Origin: a virus | Direction: 5' to 3' (one strand) | Virus record (IMG/VR): IMGVR_UViG_3300043772_001644 | Coordinates: 1-36,113 of that record | Length of the DNA stretch: 36,113 nt | In this document: one piece after another, positions 20,820 through 28,914 of the stretch | Layout: the number at the start of each line of letters is the position of its first letter | Position numbering within the stretch: the first letter of the stretch is position 1 | Program-made: the position numbers and the translations under genes | Notes under the pieces: generated by a model | What the model was told of the DNA's origin: nothing | The model's input: only the letters and a program-made list of their open reading frames with translations | Databases searched by the model: none

Positions 20820-20841
20820 TATACAAAACTAAATTTGTATA
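20820..20841. promoter_or_regulatory. 8-bp inverted repeat upstream of the protease gene
   Basis: TATACAAA (20820-20827) and TTTGTATA (20834-20841) are perfect inverted arms with a 6-bp spacer, between the terminator at 20862 and the protease start. On the minus strand a TATAAATTTTG stretch there resembles, imperfectly, a -7 box, so this could be a promoter-operator for the capsid unit. Chance is possible in AT-rich DNA. Confidence 0.35.
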
Positions 20842-20861
20842 ATTCCAAAAAATAACGAAAT

Positions 20862-20891
20862 AAAAAAACCCCTTACCTGAATGGTAAGAGG
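20862..20891 (-). terminator. Intrinsic terminator before the capsid unit
   Basis: CCTCTTACC (rc of 20883-20891) pairs with GGTAAGGGG (rc of 20869-20877), nine pairs with one T-G, around a 5-nt loop. A run of seven T's (20868-20862) follows. It ends the unit that holds the methyltransferase and the tiny membrane peptides. Confidence 0.8.
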
Positions 20892-20922
20892 CCAACACTT
20901 ATGGAAAACAAAAAAATGAAAA

Positions 20923-21021
20923 CTATCTTCGGCGTTTATATTTCCTTTTGTACTTATGCAAAGAAACAAAAACGCTGGCAGTTATTAAAACGATTATTAA
21001 GACTAAAAAAAATCTAATCAT
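20923..21021 (-). CDS. Small membrane peptide, 32 aa
   Basis: Complete frame starting MIRFFLVLIIVLITASVFVSL and ending in a very basic tail (HKYKRKYKRRR). One transmembrane helix with a positive cytoplasmic end. It overlaps the preceding 25-residue peptide by 4 bp (ATGA). Tiny membrane peptides paired like this may be holin-like, or superinfection factors. Neither is shown. Confidence 0.45.
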   Translation of the reverse strand: MIRFFLVLIIVLITASVFVSLHKYKRKYKRRR

Positions 21022-21095
21022 TTTGGTTGTTCTGTTGTAGCCATTATAAGTCCAATCAAGATACAAATAAAAGCGATAATAAGTAATAAGGTCAT
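21018..21095 (-). CDS. Small membrane peptide, 25 aa
   Basis: Starts MTLLLIIAFICILIGLIM and ends ATTEQPK: one hydrophobic helix and a short polar tail. It lies 9 bp after the methyltransferase stop, in the same unit, and is coupled to the 32-residue peptide. Its start has the usual A-rich upstream context. Function unknown. Confidence 0.4.
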   Translation of the reverse strand: MTLLLIIAFICILIGLIMATTEQPK

Positions 21096-21104
21096 AGTTA
21101 AATT

Positions 21105-21929
21105 TTAAAATAAAGTAGGATAAATTTTGTTTGCTTTAGTTTTGTCAAATCCAAATTCTTTGATTTCTTTTTTTGTCAGTTTAACATCTTCTAACCATTG
21201 ATTTGCCTTAATCCAAAACTCTTTTTTTATTTCAAATCCGAATGATTTTCTATTTAGATTTTCTGCTGCTACCAAAGTCGAACCACTACCGGCCACAGGA
21301 TCAATAACAACATCGCCCTCGTCTGTAAAAATCTCAATAAGTTTTTCGAGTAGTTTTACTGGCTTTTGAGTTGGATGTATTTTTTCACTTTCGCCATCAC
21401 GTGGCCAATCAATACAGTTAAAAATCATTTTGCCATTATTTCTAAATTTAGGTAGTTTGTCCCGATATAATACTAATCCATATTCGCAGTTACCGACAAT
21501 TTTCATATTTGCTTTCAAAACCTGAGCCGAAAAGTTTTTGCGAAATACAAGATTGATATAATTATTCAATCCGTAACGTTTGGCCAATTCAATCAAATAC
21601 ATTTGTTGGTCAAAAGCACAAAATATAATCATGCAAGGTGCATCACTTTTTTGTCTTTTTTCGCCATCTACTTTATCTTTTTTCGGTTCTGCTCTTAACA
21701 TTGTACTACAAAAGTGCATAAATTCGGCCGGTCTAAAATCTTCATCAGTATCAAAAAACGATTTTCCAGCGAGTTCTGATTCTCCATTTGAATTATCGCC
21801 ATCTTTATACCATGCCGGATTACTTGCATAAGCGTTATTTCCTAAATTGTAAGGTATATCAGCAATAATCAATTGCGCTTTTGGAATAATATACCTTTTA
21901 TAGTTTTGAAAATGGTCTCTTATTATCAT
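21105..21929 (-). CDS. Orphan DNA methyltransferase (beta-class, N6-adenine or N4-cytosine)
   Basis: 274 residues. Catalytic motif ADIPYNLG lies near the N-terminus (about 23-30) and the S-adenosylmethionine-binding motif DPVAGSGST near the C-terminus (about 211-219). HPTQKP precedes the latter. This order is beta-class. ASNPAWYKDGD and FMHFCSTML are typical of phage orphan enzymes of this family. No restriction endonuclease gene is adjacent, so it probably protects phage DNA from host restriction. The recognition site is unknown. Confidence 0.85.
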   Translation of the reverse strand: MIIRDHFQNYKRYIIPKAQLIIADIPYNLGNNAYASNPAWYKDGDNSNGESELAGKSFFDTDEDFRPAEFMHFCSTMLRAEPKKDKVDGEKRQKSDAPCMIIFCAFDQQMYLIELAKRYGLNNYINLVFRKNFSAQVLKANMKIVGNCEYGLVLYRDKLPKFRNNGKMIFNCIDWPRDGESEKIHPTQKPVKLLEKLIEIFTDEGDVVIDPVAGSGSTLVAAENLNRKSFGFEIKKEFWIKANQWLEDVKLTKKEIKEFGFDKTKANKIYPTLF

Positions 21930-21931
21930 AG

Positions 21932-22282
21932 TTAAATTTTTTCATCTTTAAATAATAGGTACATTTTAGAAACCTGTTCCTTTGTGCGAGTTACCCTGAA
22001 CGCCTTGCCCCATTGAAACTGCCAGTTATGAAGCGCGGAATCCTGGTCCTCAACTGATTCATAGATAAATATAATTCTATAATATTTTTTCCCTTTGACT
22101 ACTGCCTCTTCAACCATTGGCTTATCGTACATCATGACAAAATAATCCGGCTTTAAAAGTTCTGGGTTTTCAGTCGAAACTACCTGAACACAATAATATA
22201 AACCAGTTTTTGAAGTCTCTTGACTAAATGCCAAAACTGAAAAAAGCATTCCAAAAATAAAAATTAAATTTCTCATTGTCAT
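21932..22282 (-). CDS. Secreted small protein with SPOR-like pattern
   Basis: 116 residues. Signal peptide MRNLIFIFGMLFSVLAFSQ, cleavage probably before ETSKTG, of flavobacterial type. The mature part has two short repeats of the form YYCVQVVSTENPELLKP and KYYRIIFIYES, faintly SPOR-like (peptidoglycan binding), which I cannot confirm. Translation may start at the second Met (position 22276), given MTM. It follows the 29-bp hairpin element and precedes the methyltransferase by 2 bp. Confidence 0.6.
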   Translation of the reverse strand: MTMRNLIFIFGMLFSVLAFSQETSKTGLYYCVQVVSTENPELLKPDYFVMMYDKPMVEEAVVKGKKYYRIIFIYESVEDQDSALHNWQFQWGKAFRVTRTKEQVSKMYLLFKDEKI

Positions 22283-22303
22283 AAAATTTTGTTGTTAAAA
22301 AAT

Positions 22304-22332
22304 AGCGGTTTAAGGTTAACCGCAAACCTATG
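22304..22332 (-). repeat. 29-bp hairpin element, copy 2
   Basis: One mismatch from the copy at 11170-11198. On the minus strand GCGGTT pairs with AACCGC across AACCTTA, followed by TATTTTTT, so this copy looks like a terminator or attenuator. It separates the first and second genes of the operator-controlled unit. Confidence 0.65.
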
Positions 22333-22340
22333 TTTAATTA

Positions 22341-22619
22341 CTACACTAAAGATAGGTAATATTTAAAATCATATATTTTAATAAAATGAATCATATCATG
22401 AGCAGATAAGCCTATTGCAGAACCTAATCTTTCAAGTTTAGAAATTGATTCAGTAGGTAAAACTGAATAAATAGAACGGTATTGAGGCCATTGAACGCCT
22501 TCGCAACCTTTTGAAAGGTTTTCTGATACAATATCAGATGCAATGTTGTTAAACATTGATTGAATAGTTTCAATCTGAGCCTTCATTTCTGTGAAAATTG
22601 TTCTTGTGTACATGGTCAT
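22341..22619 (-). CDS. Hypothetical protein, 92 aa
   Basis: I do not recognise this helical protein. It starts MTMYTRTIFTEMKAQIETIQ, with a short mid region WPQYRSIYSVLPTESISKLERLG. It is the first gene after the operator-type promoter at 22658-22694 and so is probably expressed with the early units. It is the counterpart, in position, of the 57-residue gene at 11203. Confidence 0.6.
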   Translation of the reverse strand: MTMYTRTIFTEMKAQIETIQSMFNNIASDIVSENLSKGCEGVQWPQYRSIYSVLPTESISKLERLGSAIGLSAHDMIHFIKIYDFKYYLSLV

Positions 22620-22657
22620 AATTTTTTTTGTGTGTTATAATTTTAATTCCCTTATTT

Positions 22658-22694
22658 GTTGTTACAAAGATATAATAACAATTTCATATAAAAA
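22658..22694 (-). promoter_or_regulatory. Promoter with operator-like inverted repeat (copy 3 of 3)
   Basis: TATCTTTG (rc of 22665-22672) is flanked by GTTATTA (rc of 22673-22679) and TAACAAC (rc of 22658-22664), 6 of 7 inverted. The -33 position has TTTT rather than TTTG, so this promoter may be weaker. Confidence 0.5.
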
Positions 22695-22723
22695 AATTTA
22701 TTTTCACTTTTGGCTAAAAAATT

Positions 22724-23059
22724 TTAAATTTTCATCTTATTCGGGTGGAAATAGCAATAATGGTTGCTCAAAATGTGATAAATGGCGTTAATTTCCAACG
22801 GTACGACCTTTGAAAGTTCCTTTACTGCCTCGTGGCGCGTATCGAACCGCTCGATATATTCCGGATAAAGCATAATTACAAGGTAGCGATTGACTATCGA
22901 CTGCCTGATCACATTATGTTTGACTAAAAAAGCCAATATATTAAAAAGGTTCTGGTCTTTTTTCTCAGATTGTAGACTTTCAATTATCTGAGCCTCCAGA
23001 ACCTCGCAAAATTTAACGTTTGCCTTTCGAGTTTTGGCAGTTAAAATGTTTTCTACCAT
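22724..23059 (-). CDS. Hypothetical protein, 111 aa
   Basis: I do not recognise this soluble helical protein (VENILTAKTRKANVKFCEVL, then RFDTRHEAVKELSKVVP and IYHILSNHYCYFHP at the end). It overlaps the 63-residue gene by 7 bp in the same unit behind the tape measure. The ending with Cys-Tyr-Phe-His may be a metal site, which is speculation. Confidence 0.6.
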   Translation of the reverse strand: MVENILTAKTRKANVKFCEVLEAQIIESLQSEKKDQNLFNILAFLVKHNVIRQSIVNRYLVIMLYPEYIERFDTRHEAVKELSKVVPLEINAIYHILSNHYCYFHPNKMKI

Positions 23060-23244
23060 TTCAAAACCTCATTTTTAAAATAATAGATTACTTTTCCGAT
23101 ACACGCTGAACAGTTAAAATCCTGTTTCATTCTTGATTGGAATGTTTCGCCGTTCTTCAATTTAACAATGTATCGGTAATAAAGGTTAAATAATGTTTCT
23201 TTGTCATTACCGGACAAAATTAAGTTGGTTTGTTGTTTCTCCAT
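23053..23244 (-). CDS. Hypothetical small protein, 63 aa
   Basis: Started at the ATG at 23244, 8 bp after the preceding stop in an A-rich context. An ATG at 23295 would overlap that gene by 43 bp. Residues NLYYRYIVKLKNGETFQSRMKQDFNCSACIG resemble a small phage family. CSAC may bind metal. It overlaps the following gene by 7 bp. Confidence 0.55.
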   Translation of the reverse strand: MEKQQTNLILSGNDKETLFNLYYRYIVKLKNGETFQSRMKQDFNCSACIGKVIYYFKNEVLKW

Positions 23245-23252
23245 GATTTTTT

Positions 23253-23642
23253 TTACAATAGATCTGGATTCAATCGGAATTTCTCTAATATACATAATAA
23301 TTTGTGAGTTTCTTGTTCTGCTAAAGTGATTATTTGTTCCTCAAAATATTCAATATCATAGTCGAATAATATTAAAGCTAAATGCATACATTCGTGCATA
23401 AGTAACGTGACATCTTTATAATTGCCCTCCAGACGATACAAATTTATAAACAAATACGGTTTGTCGGAACATGGAATAAGATTGCACATTCCGGCGATAT
23501 AAACGTTTTGAGGCGTTTCATCATATTGAATACAATCATAAATATTAAGTCCATGCAGTTCCGGAAGTTTAAAGTAATTGAATAAATCAATACTTTGTTT
23601 ACCTACCAAAAAAAGGTAACTATCAAAATCAAAAACTTGCAT
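23253..23642 (-). CDS. HExxH metallopeptidase-like phage protein
   Basis: 129 residues. HECMH at residues 83-87 in the helix VTLLMHECMHLALIL has the HExxH zinc-peptidase form, with acidic candidates for the third ligand about 10-24 residues later (EYFEEQIITLAEQE). The fold resembles small phage proteins with a similar helix. Catalysis is unproven. It overlaps the tape measure gene by 14 bp, which suggests a late or tail-linked role such as processing. Confidence 0.6.
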   Translation of the reverse strand: MQVFDFDSYLFLVGKQSIDLFNYFKLPELHGLNIYDCIQYDETPQNVYIAGMCNLIPCSDKPYLFINLYRLEGNYKDVTLLMHECMHLALILFDYDIEYFEEQIITLAEQETHKLLCILEKFRLNPDLL

Positions 23643-26600
23643 TTGCTTTTATTGTTTTCTTATCCGCGCGTGAAAGTTCCACATCGTAATCAGTGCTGGC
23701 AGTATAAACAACTTGTAACCTATCTACGCGGCCATTTATCGCTGCGACTGTTTCTTGAAACGCTGTAAATTGTTGTCTTTGTTCGGCCGCTACCATGTTT
23801 GACTCAGCTATTAAGGAAGTAGGCGCACCAACCACGCCACCGGCTGCGAATCCGGGTATTTTTGCACTCTTTAATGTCGAATATCCGATTCTGTTTTGTT
23901 GTTCGCGATTAAGTACGACCTCGCCTGTTTTTAGCGTTGCCAGAACGTTATCGCCGTTAGTTAATGGTTTTATATTGCCTTTACTTTTAACTACGCCACC
24001 GGCTGCGAATTGTACAATCTCGCCGTTAAGTTTACCAACAACGCCACCGGTCGCGAGAGGTTGCGCGGCGATTAGTGCCGTTTGTGCTGCTGCCTGAATA
24101 CCTGCCGCCACTATTGCCGGAATATTAAAAGGAGGCGGTGCGCTCGCGATTGCCTTACTGACGGCTAAAGCGCCCTGAATAATAGATTGAATAATCGCGA
24201 TTGCCTTTTCGCGTTTGGCCGCTTCCTGTTCGGCTTCCTCTTTTGCCTTTGCTATCTGATCCGCGTTTTTTTCTTCGCGTTGCAGTTGTTGTTGTAAGTA
24301 CCTACGTTCTAATCCTGTCGCGGTGCTTAACCGTTCGTTAAGGTCTTCAATCGCCTTTTGATTCTGTTCTTCCTGTGCGGCAAATCTGGCGTTCCTTTGT
24401 TCGTCTGCCGCCTGAGCGAATTGGTTGACTAAATCGAGCGCTTGAGTCGTATAATTCGCAGCGTCCTCAATATTCTTTTGGATTGCATCTCGTCGCGCTT
24501 GTAGTTCCTCATCACTTTTGGCGATACGTTCCTCAATCAATGCGCCTGACTTATCTGTATAATCTTTTTCGAGGTTTAAAAGGTCGGTATATAATTTTTG
24601 ATTTTTGTCTAATAAGGTAGCGTTTAGTTCCTCGTCTATCATTACGCCATCGGCCTTTAGTTTTTCATTTTCTTCAAACACCTTTTTGTTTGCCTCAATT
24701 TCTGCGTCAATTCGCTTTTTATTGATGTCAAATAATTGGCGGTTATATTGTTCCTCGCTTACAATTCCTTTTAACCTTGCCTGTTCTAAAGCGTTTATCT
24801 CGCGATCTTGAACGGTTGAAATTTCATCAATACGTTTGTTGTATGCCTCAGTCCTTTGTTCCTTTGCTTTTTCAAATCCATCTTTCTGAATAGCGTTTAA
24901 TTCCTCAATATATTTTTGTTCCTCCAATAACGTGAACGCCTGAAAATCACTTTGCGCCTGTTGTTCGGCCTCATTGTTTTGTTTTCTTAATTGTGCGACC
25001 TGCTGAGATGCCTCGCCAAAAGTTTTAACCGCTTCGGATTCCCTATCTTTGTTTAGTTTTTTTAGTTCCTCAGTCTGTTTTTTTGCCGCGCTGATAGATT
25101 CATCGAAGGCTTTCTTTGCCTCCGCTTTGCGTTTTTCCTGTTCGTCTTTAAGTAACTGAATTGTAAGATCGGCCGCCTTTTGTTGTAGGTTTGCAATTAT
25201 GCCGAGTTGCTGCTCCCTAAATTTCGCTTCGTCTGACAAAAACTTTTCGCGGTCTTTCTTCGCCTGTTCTGCCTGTTCTTTTGCTTTCTTTATTGCCTCC
25301 GCGTTTATTTGTGTGCGCTTTGCCGTTTCGGTCTTTGTTGTGTCTGTAATACTTTTTTCTGATTCCTTACGGGCGTTTTCGTACCCTTCGCGCCATGCTT
25401 CCCCAACGGTTCGGCTTTCGTCCGTAATGGCTGCGCGTTTTTTCCTCAGTTCCTCAATTGCCGCGTCAACATTTGCGCCAAAAAAACTTTTAATGTTTTC
25501 GCCAAATATCTGAGCATCGAGTGCCAGTACCTTAAAAAAGTTTACAAAGTTTTTACCTAACTGTTTTAATGCCTCAATGTTTCCGGCAAATATAAAAGGT
25601 AAGTTTTGAAAAAAATCGCCGATTGCACCGATAACAACTCGCAGCGGTTCAAAATTATTGACTGCCTCGTAAACTGCCACGCCTATATCGTAAAAAAAAC
25701 CTGCAATTGGTTTAATTAAATCGAATAAATAAAGTAAGGCTTTTAATAAATAGGTTTGTACATAGGTTCCAAAGGTTTGCATCTGATTGCCAAAGTCGGC
25801 AAACTTTGCAGCCGTTTCAATCTGCGCCTGTGCAAGTTCCCTATTTGCGCCTAATAAATCCTTTTGCCTTTCTGCATATTCTCCGGTTGCCTCGCCAATC
25901 TGATTCATTATTTCGGGAGTTTCAGATACAGATGAAAGAAATTCATCGCTGGCCATTGTACCGGATAGTAAACCGGTTTCAACTTGCTTTAAAGCATCGG
26001 AAAAACTTACGCCGGTCTTATCTGCTATGCTTTTTGCCGCCTCGTTTATCTCATTTGCATCAACGCCAAAAGTCTGAGCCAATGCCGTAACATCTCGCGT
26101 TAAATTGTTTAGTTCGTCACCGCTTGCACCGGAAAAGTTAGCGACTGCGTTTTTTGTTTCGTCAATCTTTTTGACTAATTCGTTTAGTTGGCCAACCGCT
26201 TGCACAATAAATTTACCGGCCTGAAAAGCTATAAAACCCCCGATTAAGGCTTTACCGAAACCTGTCAAATTACCTTCGCTATCCCTTAGCATATCATTGA
26301 ACGCCTCGAATCCGGGAATTGAGCTCATTAAACTTCGGGTTATCTTTGCGAATGTCTTCGGATAATTACCGACATTGCGCTGAAATTGTCCGGCGCTTGC
26401 GTCAACATCTTTTAACTGTTTATCGAGTTTTTGAATTTCCTCAAGTAGATCTTGCGCTTCTTTCGTGCTGGCCTTTTCACTTACTGCAAGGTCTTTATAT
26501 TCCTTTCTAAGCCTATTTAATTTGTTTGATAGCTTATCATAAGAGCCGATCGCATTTGATTGTTCTATGAACGATTTATTTAAGTCGTCCTGTTGTTTCT

Positions 26601-26778
26601 TAATTGCCTTTTGTTCGGCCTTTAGTCGTGCGAGTTCCTCTGCCTTATCGGCAAATTCCTGAGTTCCGGCTGCAAGGTTTTTAAGTTCCCCTTCCGTTTG
26701 TTTGATAGCTTTATTTAGGTCGTTTATGCTATCAATACCATCTATGTTAATCGTGAATCCAACTATCTTATTTGCCAT
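23629..26778 (-). CDS. Tape measure protein
   Basis: 1049 residues. Coiled-coil N-terminus (about 20-130; KQTEGELKNLAAGTQEF...), then the tape-measure-like block ANFSGASGDELNNLTRDVTALAQTFGVDANEI, hydrophobic segments at about 325-410 that may cross the inner membrane, long coiled coil (about 470-870), and Ala/Gly-rich C-terminus (ATGGVVGKLNGE, then AAGGVV repeats). About 1.5 Angstrom of tail length per residue suggests a tail near 150 nm. It follows the two tail-tip genes, the reverse of the usual order. Confidence 0.85.
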   Translation of the reverse strand: MANKIVGFTINIDGIDSINDLNKAIKQTEGELKNLAAGTQEFADKAEELARLKAEQKAIKKQQDDLNKSFIEQSNAIGSYDKLSNKLNRLRKEYKDLAVSEKASTKEAQDLLEEIQKLDKQLKDVDASAGQFQRNVGNYPKTFAKITRSLMSSIPGFEAFNDMLRDSEGNLTGFGKALIGGFIAFQAGKFIVQAVGQLNELVKKIDETKNAVANFSGASGDELNNLTRDVTALAQTFGVDANEINEAAKSIADKTGVSFSDALKQVETGLLSGTMASDEFLSSVSETPEIMNQIGEATGEYAERQKDLLGANRELAQAQIETAAKFADFGNQMQTFGTYVQTYLLKALLYLFDLIKPIAGFFYDIGVAVYEAVNNFEPLRVVIGAIGDFFQNLPFIFAGNIEALKQLGKNFVNFFKVLALDAQIFGENIKSFFGANVDAAIEELRKKRAAITDESRTVGEAWREGYENARKESEKSITDTTKTETAKRTQINAEAIKKAKEQAEQAKKDREKFLSDEAKFREQQLGIIANLQQKAADLTIQLLKDEQEKRKAEAKKAFDESISAAKKQTEELKKLNKDRESEAVKTFGEASQQVAQLRKQNNEAEQQAQSDFQAFTLLEEQKYIEELNAIQKDGFEKAKEQRTEAYNKRIDEISTVQDREINALEQARLKGIVSEEQYNRQLFDINKKRIDAEIEANKKVFEENEKLKADGVMIDEELNATLLDKNQKLYTDLLNLEKDYTDKSGALIEERIAKSDEELQARRDAIQKNIEDAANYTTQALDLVNQFAQAADEQRNARFAAQEEQNQKAIEDLNERLSTATGLERRYLQQQLQREEKNADQIAKAKEEAEQEAAKREKAIAIIQSIIQGALAVSKAIASAPPPFNIPAIVAAGIQAAAQTALIAAQPLATGGVVGKLNGEIVQFAAGGVVKSKGNIKPLTNGDNVLATLKTGEVVLNREQQNRIGYSTLKSAKIPGFAAGGVVGAPTSLIAESNMVAAEQRQQFTAFQETVAAINGRVDRLQVVYTASTDYDVELSRADKKTIKANASF

Positions 26779-26780
26779 TG

Positions 26781-28913
26781 CTATGCGTTTAATCTACTTA
26801 ATAATAAAGAGGAACTTATTTGACTTGCCTCAGTTCCATCGCCTAAATAATTATTCAATAAATATGTTTTTGTCGAACGGTTCAATGCTACATTAAAACT
26901 GTTAACCTCTTGCAATATAAAATTATCGCCATGAATTTTTATAAGTTTTCTAAAGTCAAGGTTAAATATTTCTACTATGTCCCAGAAAACATAACATTCA
27001 ACTTGTTTGCCTGATTGCTGCCTTATAAATTCGTATAAATAAAATCTTTCAAGTAAACCCTTAATAACAAAACCGTTTACAGTTTCATTCCCAAAAGTAA
27101 GCGAAATAAAATTACCGTTATTTGAATTATAGTCTACCATGTAACACAAAGGCGCGGAATATGCAAAAGTTCCAATACCTGTATTAACATAAATTTCGCC
27201 CCAATTATAATTTATTCCTACTTCGCTAATAAAAATACGCGGCAAAATATCATAATTTGCCTCAGTGCTTATTGGTGTTGTTAAAAAGTTTTGACTCCAG
27301 ATAATAGGACAAATAAAAGCAACTAAAGATGCAGGGGTTTGAATACTTGGATCGGCAATACATAAACTTGCGCTAAAAAAAGGATTTTCGATAACATCCT
27401 GTCCGGATTGAAATCGGTTTGAAGGAAAATTAAATTGCGCTTGCATTAAATCTAATCCGGCTCCGGCGTTAATTGATTCGAGTGTCGGGTCGTTAGAATC
27501 GTACTGCCATGACAAAATTAACTGATTAGGTATTTCTGAAACGCTGAATATTTCACCTTCCTTATCTAAATCTACATTCTGTGTTTTGTCTATTGATTGA
27601 GTAGTATAAAAACCGCTTTGTAAATTTGTAACGGTTGGAAAACTACTTTGATAAAGGTATGTATCTGCCGGTTCAATTGTTACGGTTTGATTGTTTACAT
27701 CTGTCTGGAAGGTAAGATTGAACGCGTGCGCTAACCCTTTGATAAAATCTAAAGAGTTCCACGTTTTATTTATAAAATAACGAAAATCTATTGTTAAACC
27801 ACTTTGAACTATTGCCTCGCCGGTTATATTCATTCTAATTTCGTAATCTATAAATCCAGCACCCATTAAAATAGCAACGCCCATTTCCACAGTATCGCCA
27901 GCCGCTAAATAATGTACCTCTTCGCCTGTTATAGTAGTATCTGTTGTTAAACCTCCTGTTCCATATGTAGTACCAACAGGATTACCGTTAATACTAAACC
28001 CAAATTGCAACTGTCCAGTTATTGTAATATTTGATATAATACCAATACCAGATAAAAGATAATAACCTGTTACTGGTACGGTATATATTCCATTTGTATT
28101 ATTATAAGGGTTTGGAATTGCTAATGGTGGTGTATAATTTTGAGTCGGGAAAATATATACACCAACAAATGCGGTTGTAGTATTTAAAACAACATCTGAA
28201 ACATCTATATTTAGATAATCTAAACCATATTGAGGGTCATATATTTTATCTTGTAATGGAACGGGCATCACTAACTTTGCAAACCAATTAGAATTAAAAA
28301 AATTACTTACAACCGTATAATTTATATCGGCAAAAATTTTGTTTACAATAGTTCTAATAAATATCGCAGGCGTAAATTCAAAAACGCTGACCTCATTCGC
28401 AACTAACCAGTCCTTCCACTTGATTAAAATATATTTATAATTATTACCAAAATAATTATTTACATAAATACCATCTATAATATTTGATGAATTATAAACG
28501 TGCGTGCCGTAATCATACTCATATAAAAACTTATTACCTACTTGAACAGTCCAATCGACATTATTTCCGTAAAACGCTACCTTATAAGTTTTGCCTTGCC
28601 AATAATATAAATCTGGCCTGATGTCTACGCCGGTAAGTTGACATTTGCCTTGAAAAAACGCCATGCCGTTAACCTCGATATAGGCATCAAGAAAAACTTG
28701 TTTGTTTGCCGTATTTTCTGCTATATCCCAAAACCTGCTAAATATCAAATTATTGTTATTTGTCGCCGGAAATTCAAATGAATATTCTGAGCGGCTGCCA
28801 GTATTGATAGCAATTCCGTTTTTATCCTTTAATGAATAGGTCATGTTTAGGATAAAAGAATCTGTCGGCAAATCGACCTGCTTATTGTCAATTAAAACTT
28901 TTATATTTTGCAT
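26781..28913 (-). CDS. Tail-tip hub-like protein with C1q-like insert
   Basis: 710 residues. Both ends look like a beta-rich tail-hub protein: FILNMTYSLKDKNGIAINTGSRSEYSFEFPAT at the start, and KSLDF-like TWNSLDFIKGLAHAFNLTFQTDVNNQTVTIEP before the C-terminal half. Between about residues 235 and 368 there is a jelly-roll segment like C1q/TNF (NGIYTVPVTGYYLLSGIG, HYLAAGDTVEMGVAI). It abuts the tape measure gene with 2 bp. Assignment as a Tal/gp27-like hub is inferred. Confidence 0.6.
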   Translation of the reverse strand: MQNIKVLIDNKQVDLPTDSFILNMTYSLKDKNGIAINTGSRSEYSFEFPATNNNNLIFSRFWDIAENTANKQVFLDAYIEVNGMAFFQGKCQLTGVDIRPDLYYWQGKTYKVAFYGNNVDWTVQVGNKFLYEYDYGTHVYNSSNIIDGIYVNNYFGNNYKYILIKWKDWLVANEVSVFEFTPAIFIRTIVNKIFADINYTVVSNFFNSNWFAKLVMPVPLQDKIYDPQYGLDYLNIDVSDVVLNTTTAFVGVYIFPTQNYTPPLAIPNPYNNTNGIYTVPVTGYYLLSGIGIISNITITGQLQFGFSINGNPVGTTYGTGGLTTDTTITGEEVHYLAAGDTVEMGVAILMGAGFIDYEIRMNITGEAIVQSGLTIDFRYFINKTWNSLDFIKGLAHAFNLTFQTDVNNQTVTIEPADTYLYQSSFPTVTNLQSGFYTTQSIDKTQNVDLDKEGEIFSVSEIPNQLILSWQYDSNDPTLESINAGAGLDLMQAQFNFPSNRFQSGQDVIENPFFSASLCIADPSIQTPASLVAFICPIIWSQNFLTTPISTEANYDILPRIFISEVGINYNWGEIYVNTGIGTFAYSAPLCYMVDYNSNNGNFISLTFGNETVNGFVIKGLLERFYLYEFIRQQSGKQVECYVFWDIVEIFNLDFRKLIKIHGDNFILQEVNSFNVALNRSTKTYLLNNYLGDGTEASQISSSLLLSRLNA

Positions 28914-28914
28914 A

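Noticed and set aside
23795-26510. Several long plus-strand frames opposite the tape measure gene
   Set aside because: They mirror the Ala/Lys/Glu-rich coding sequence of the tape measure and have no independent support.
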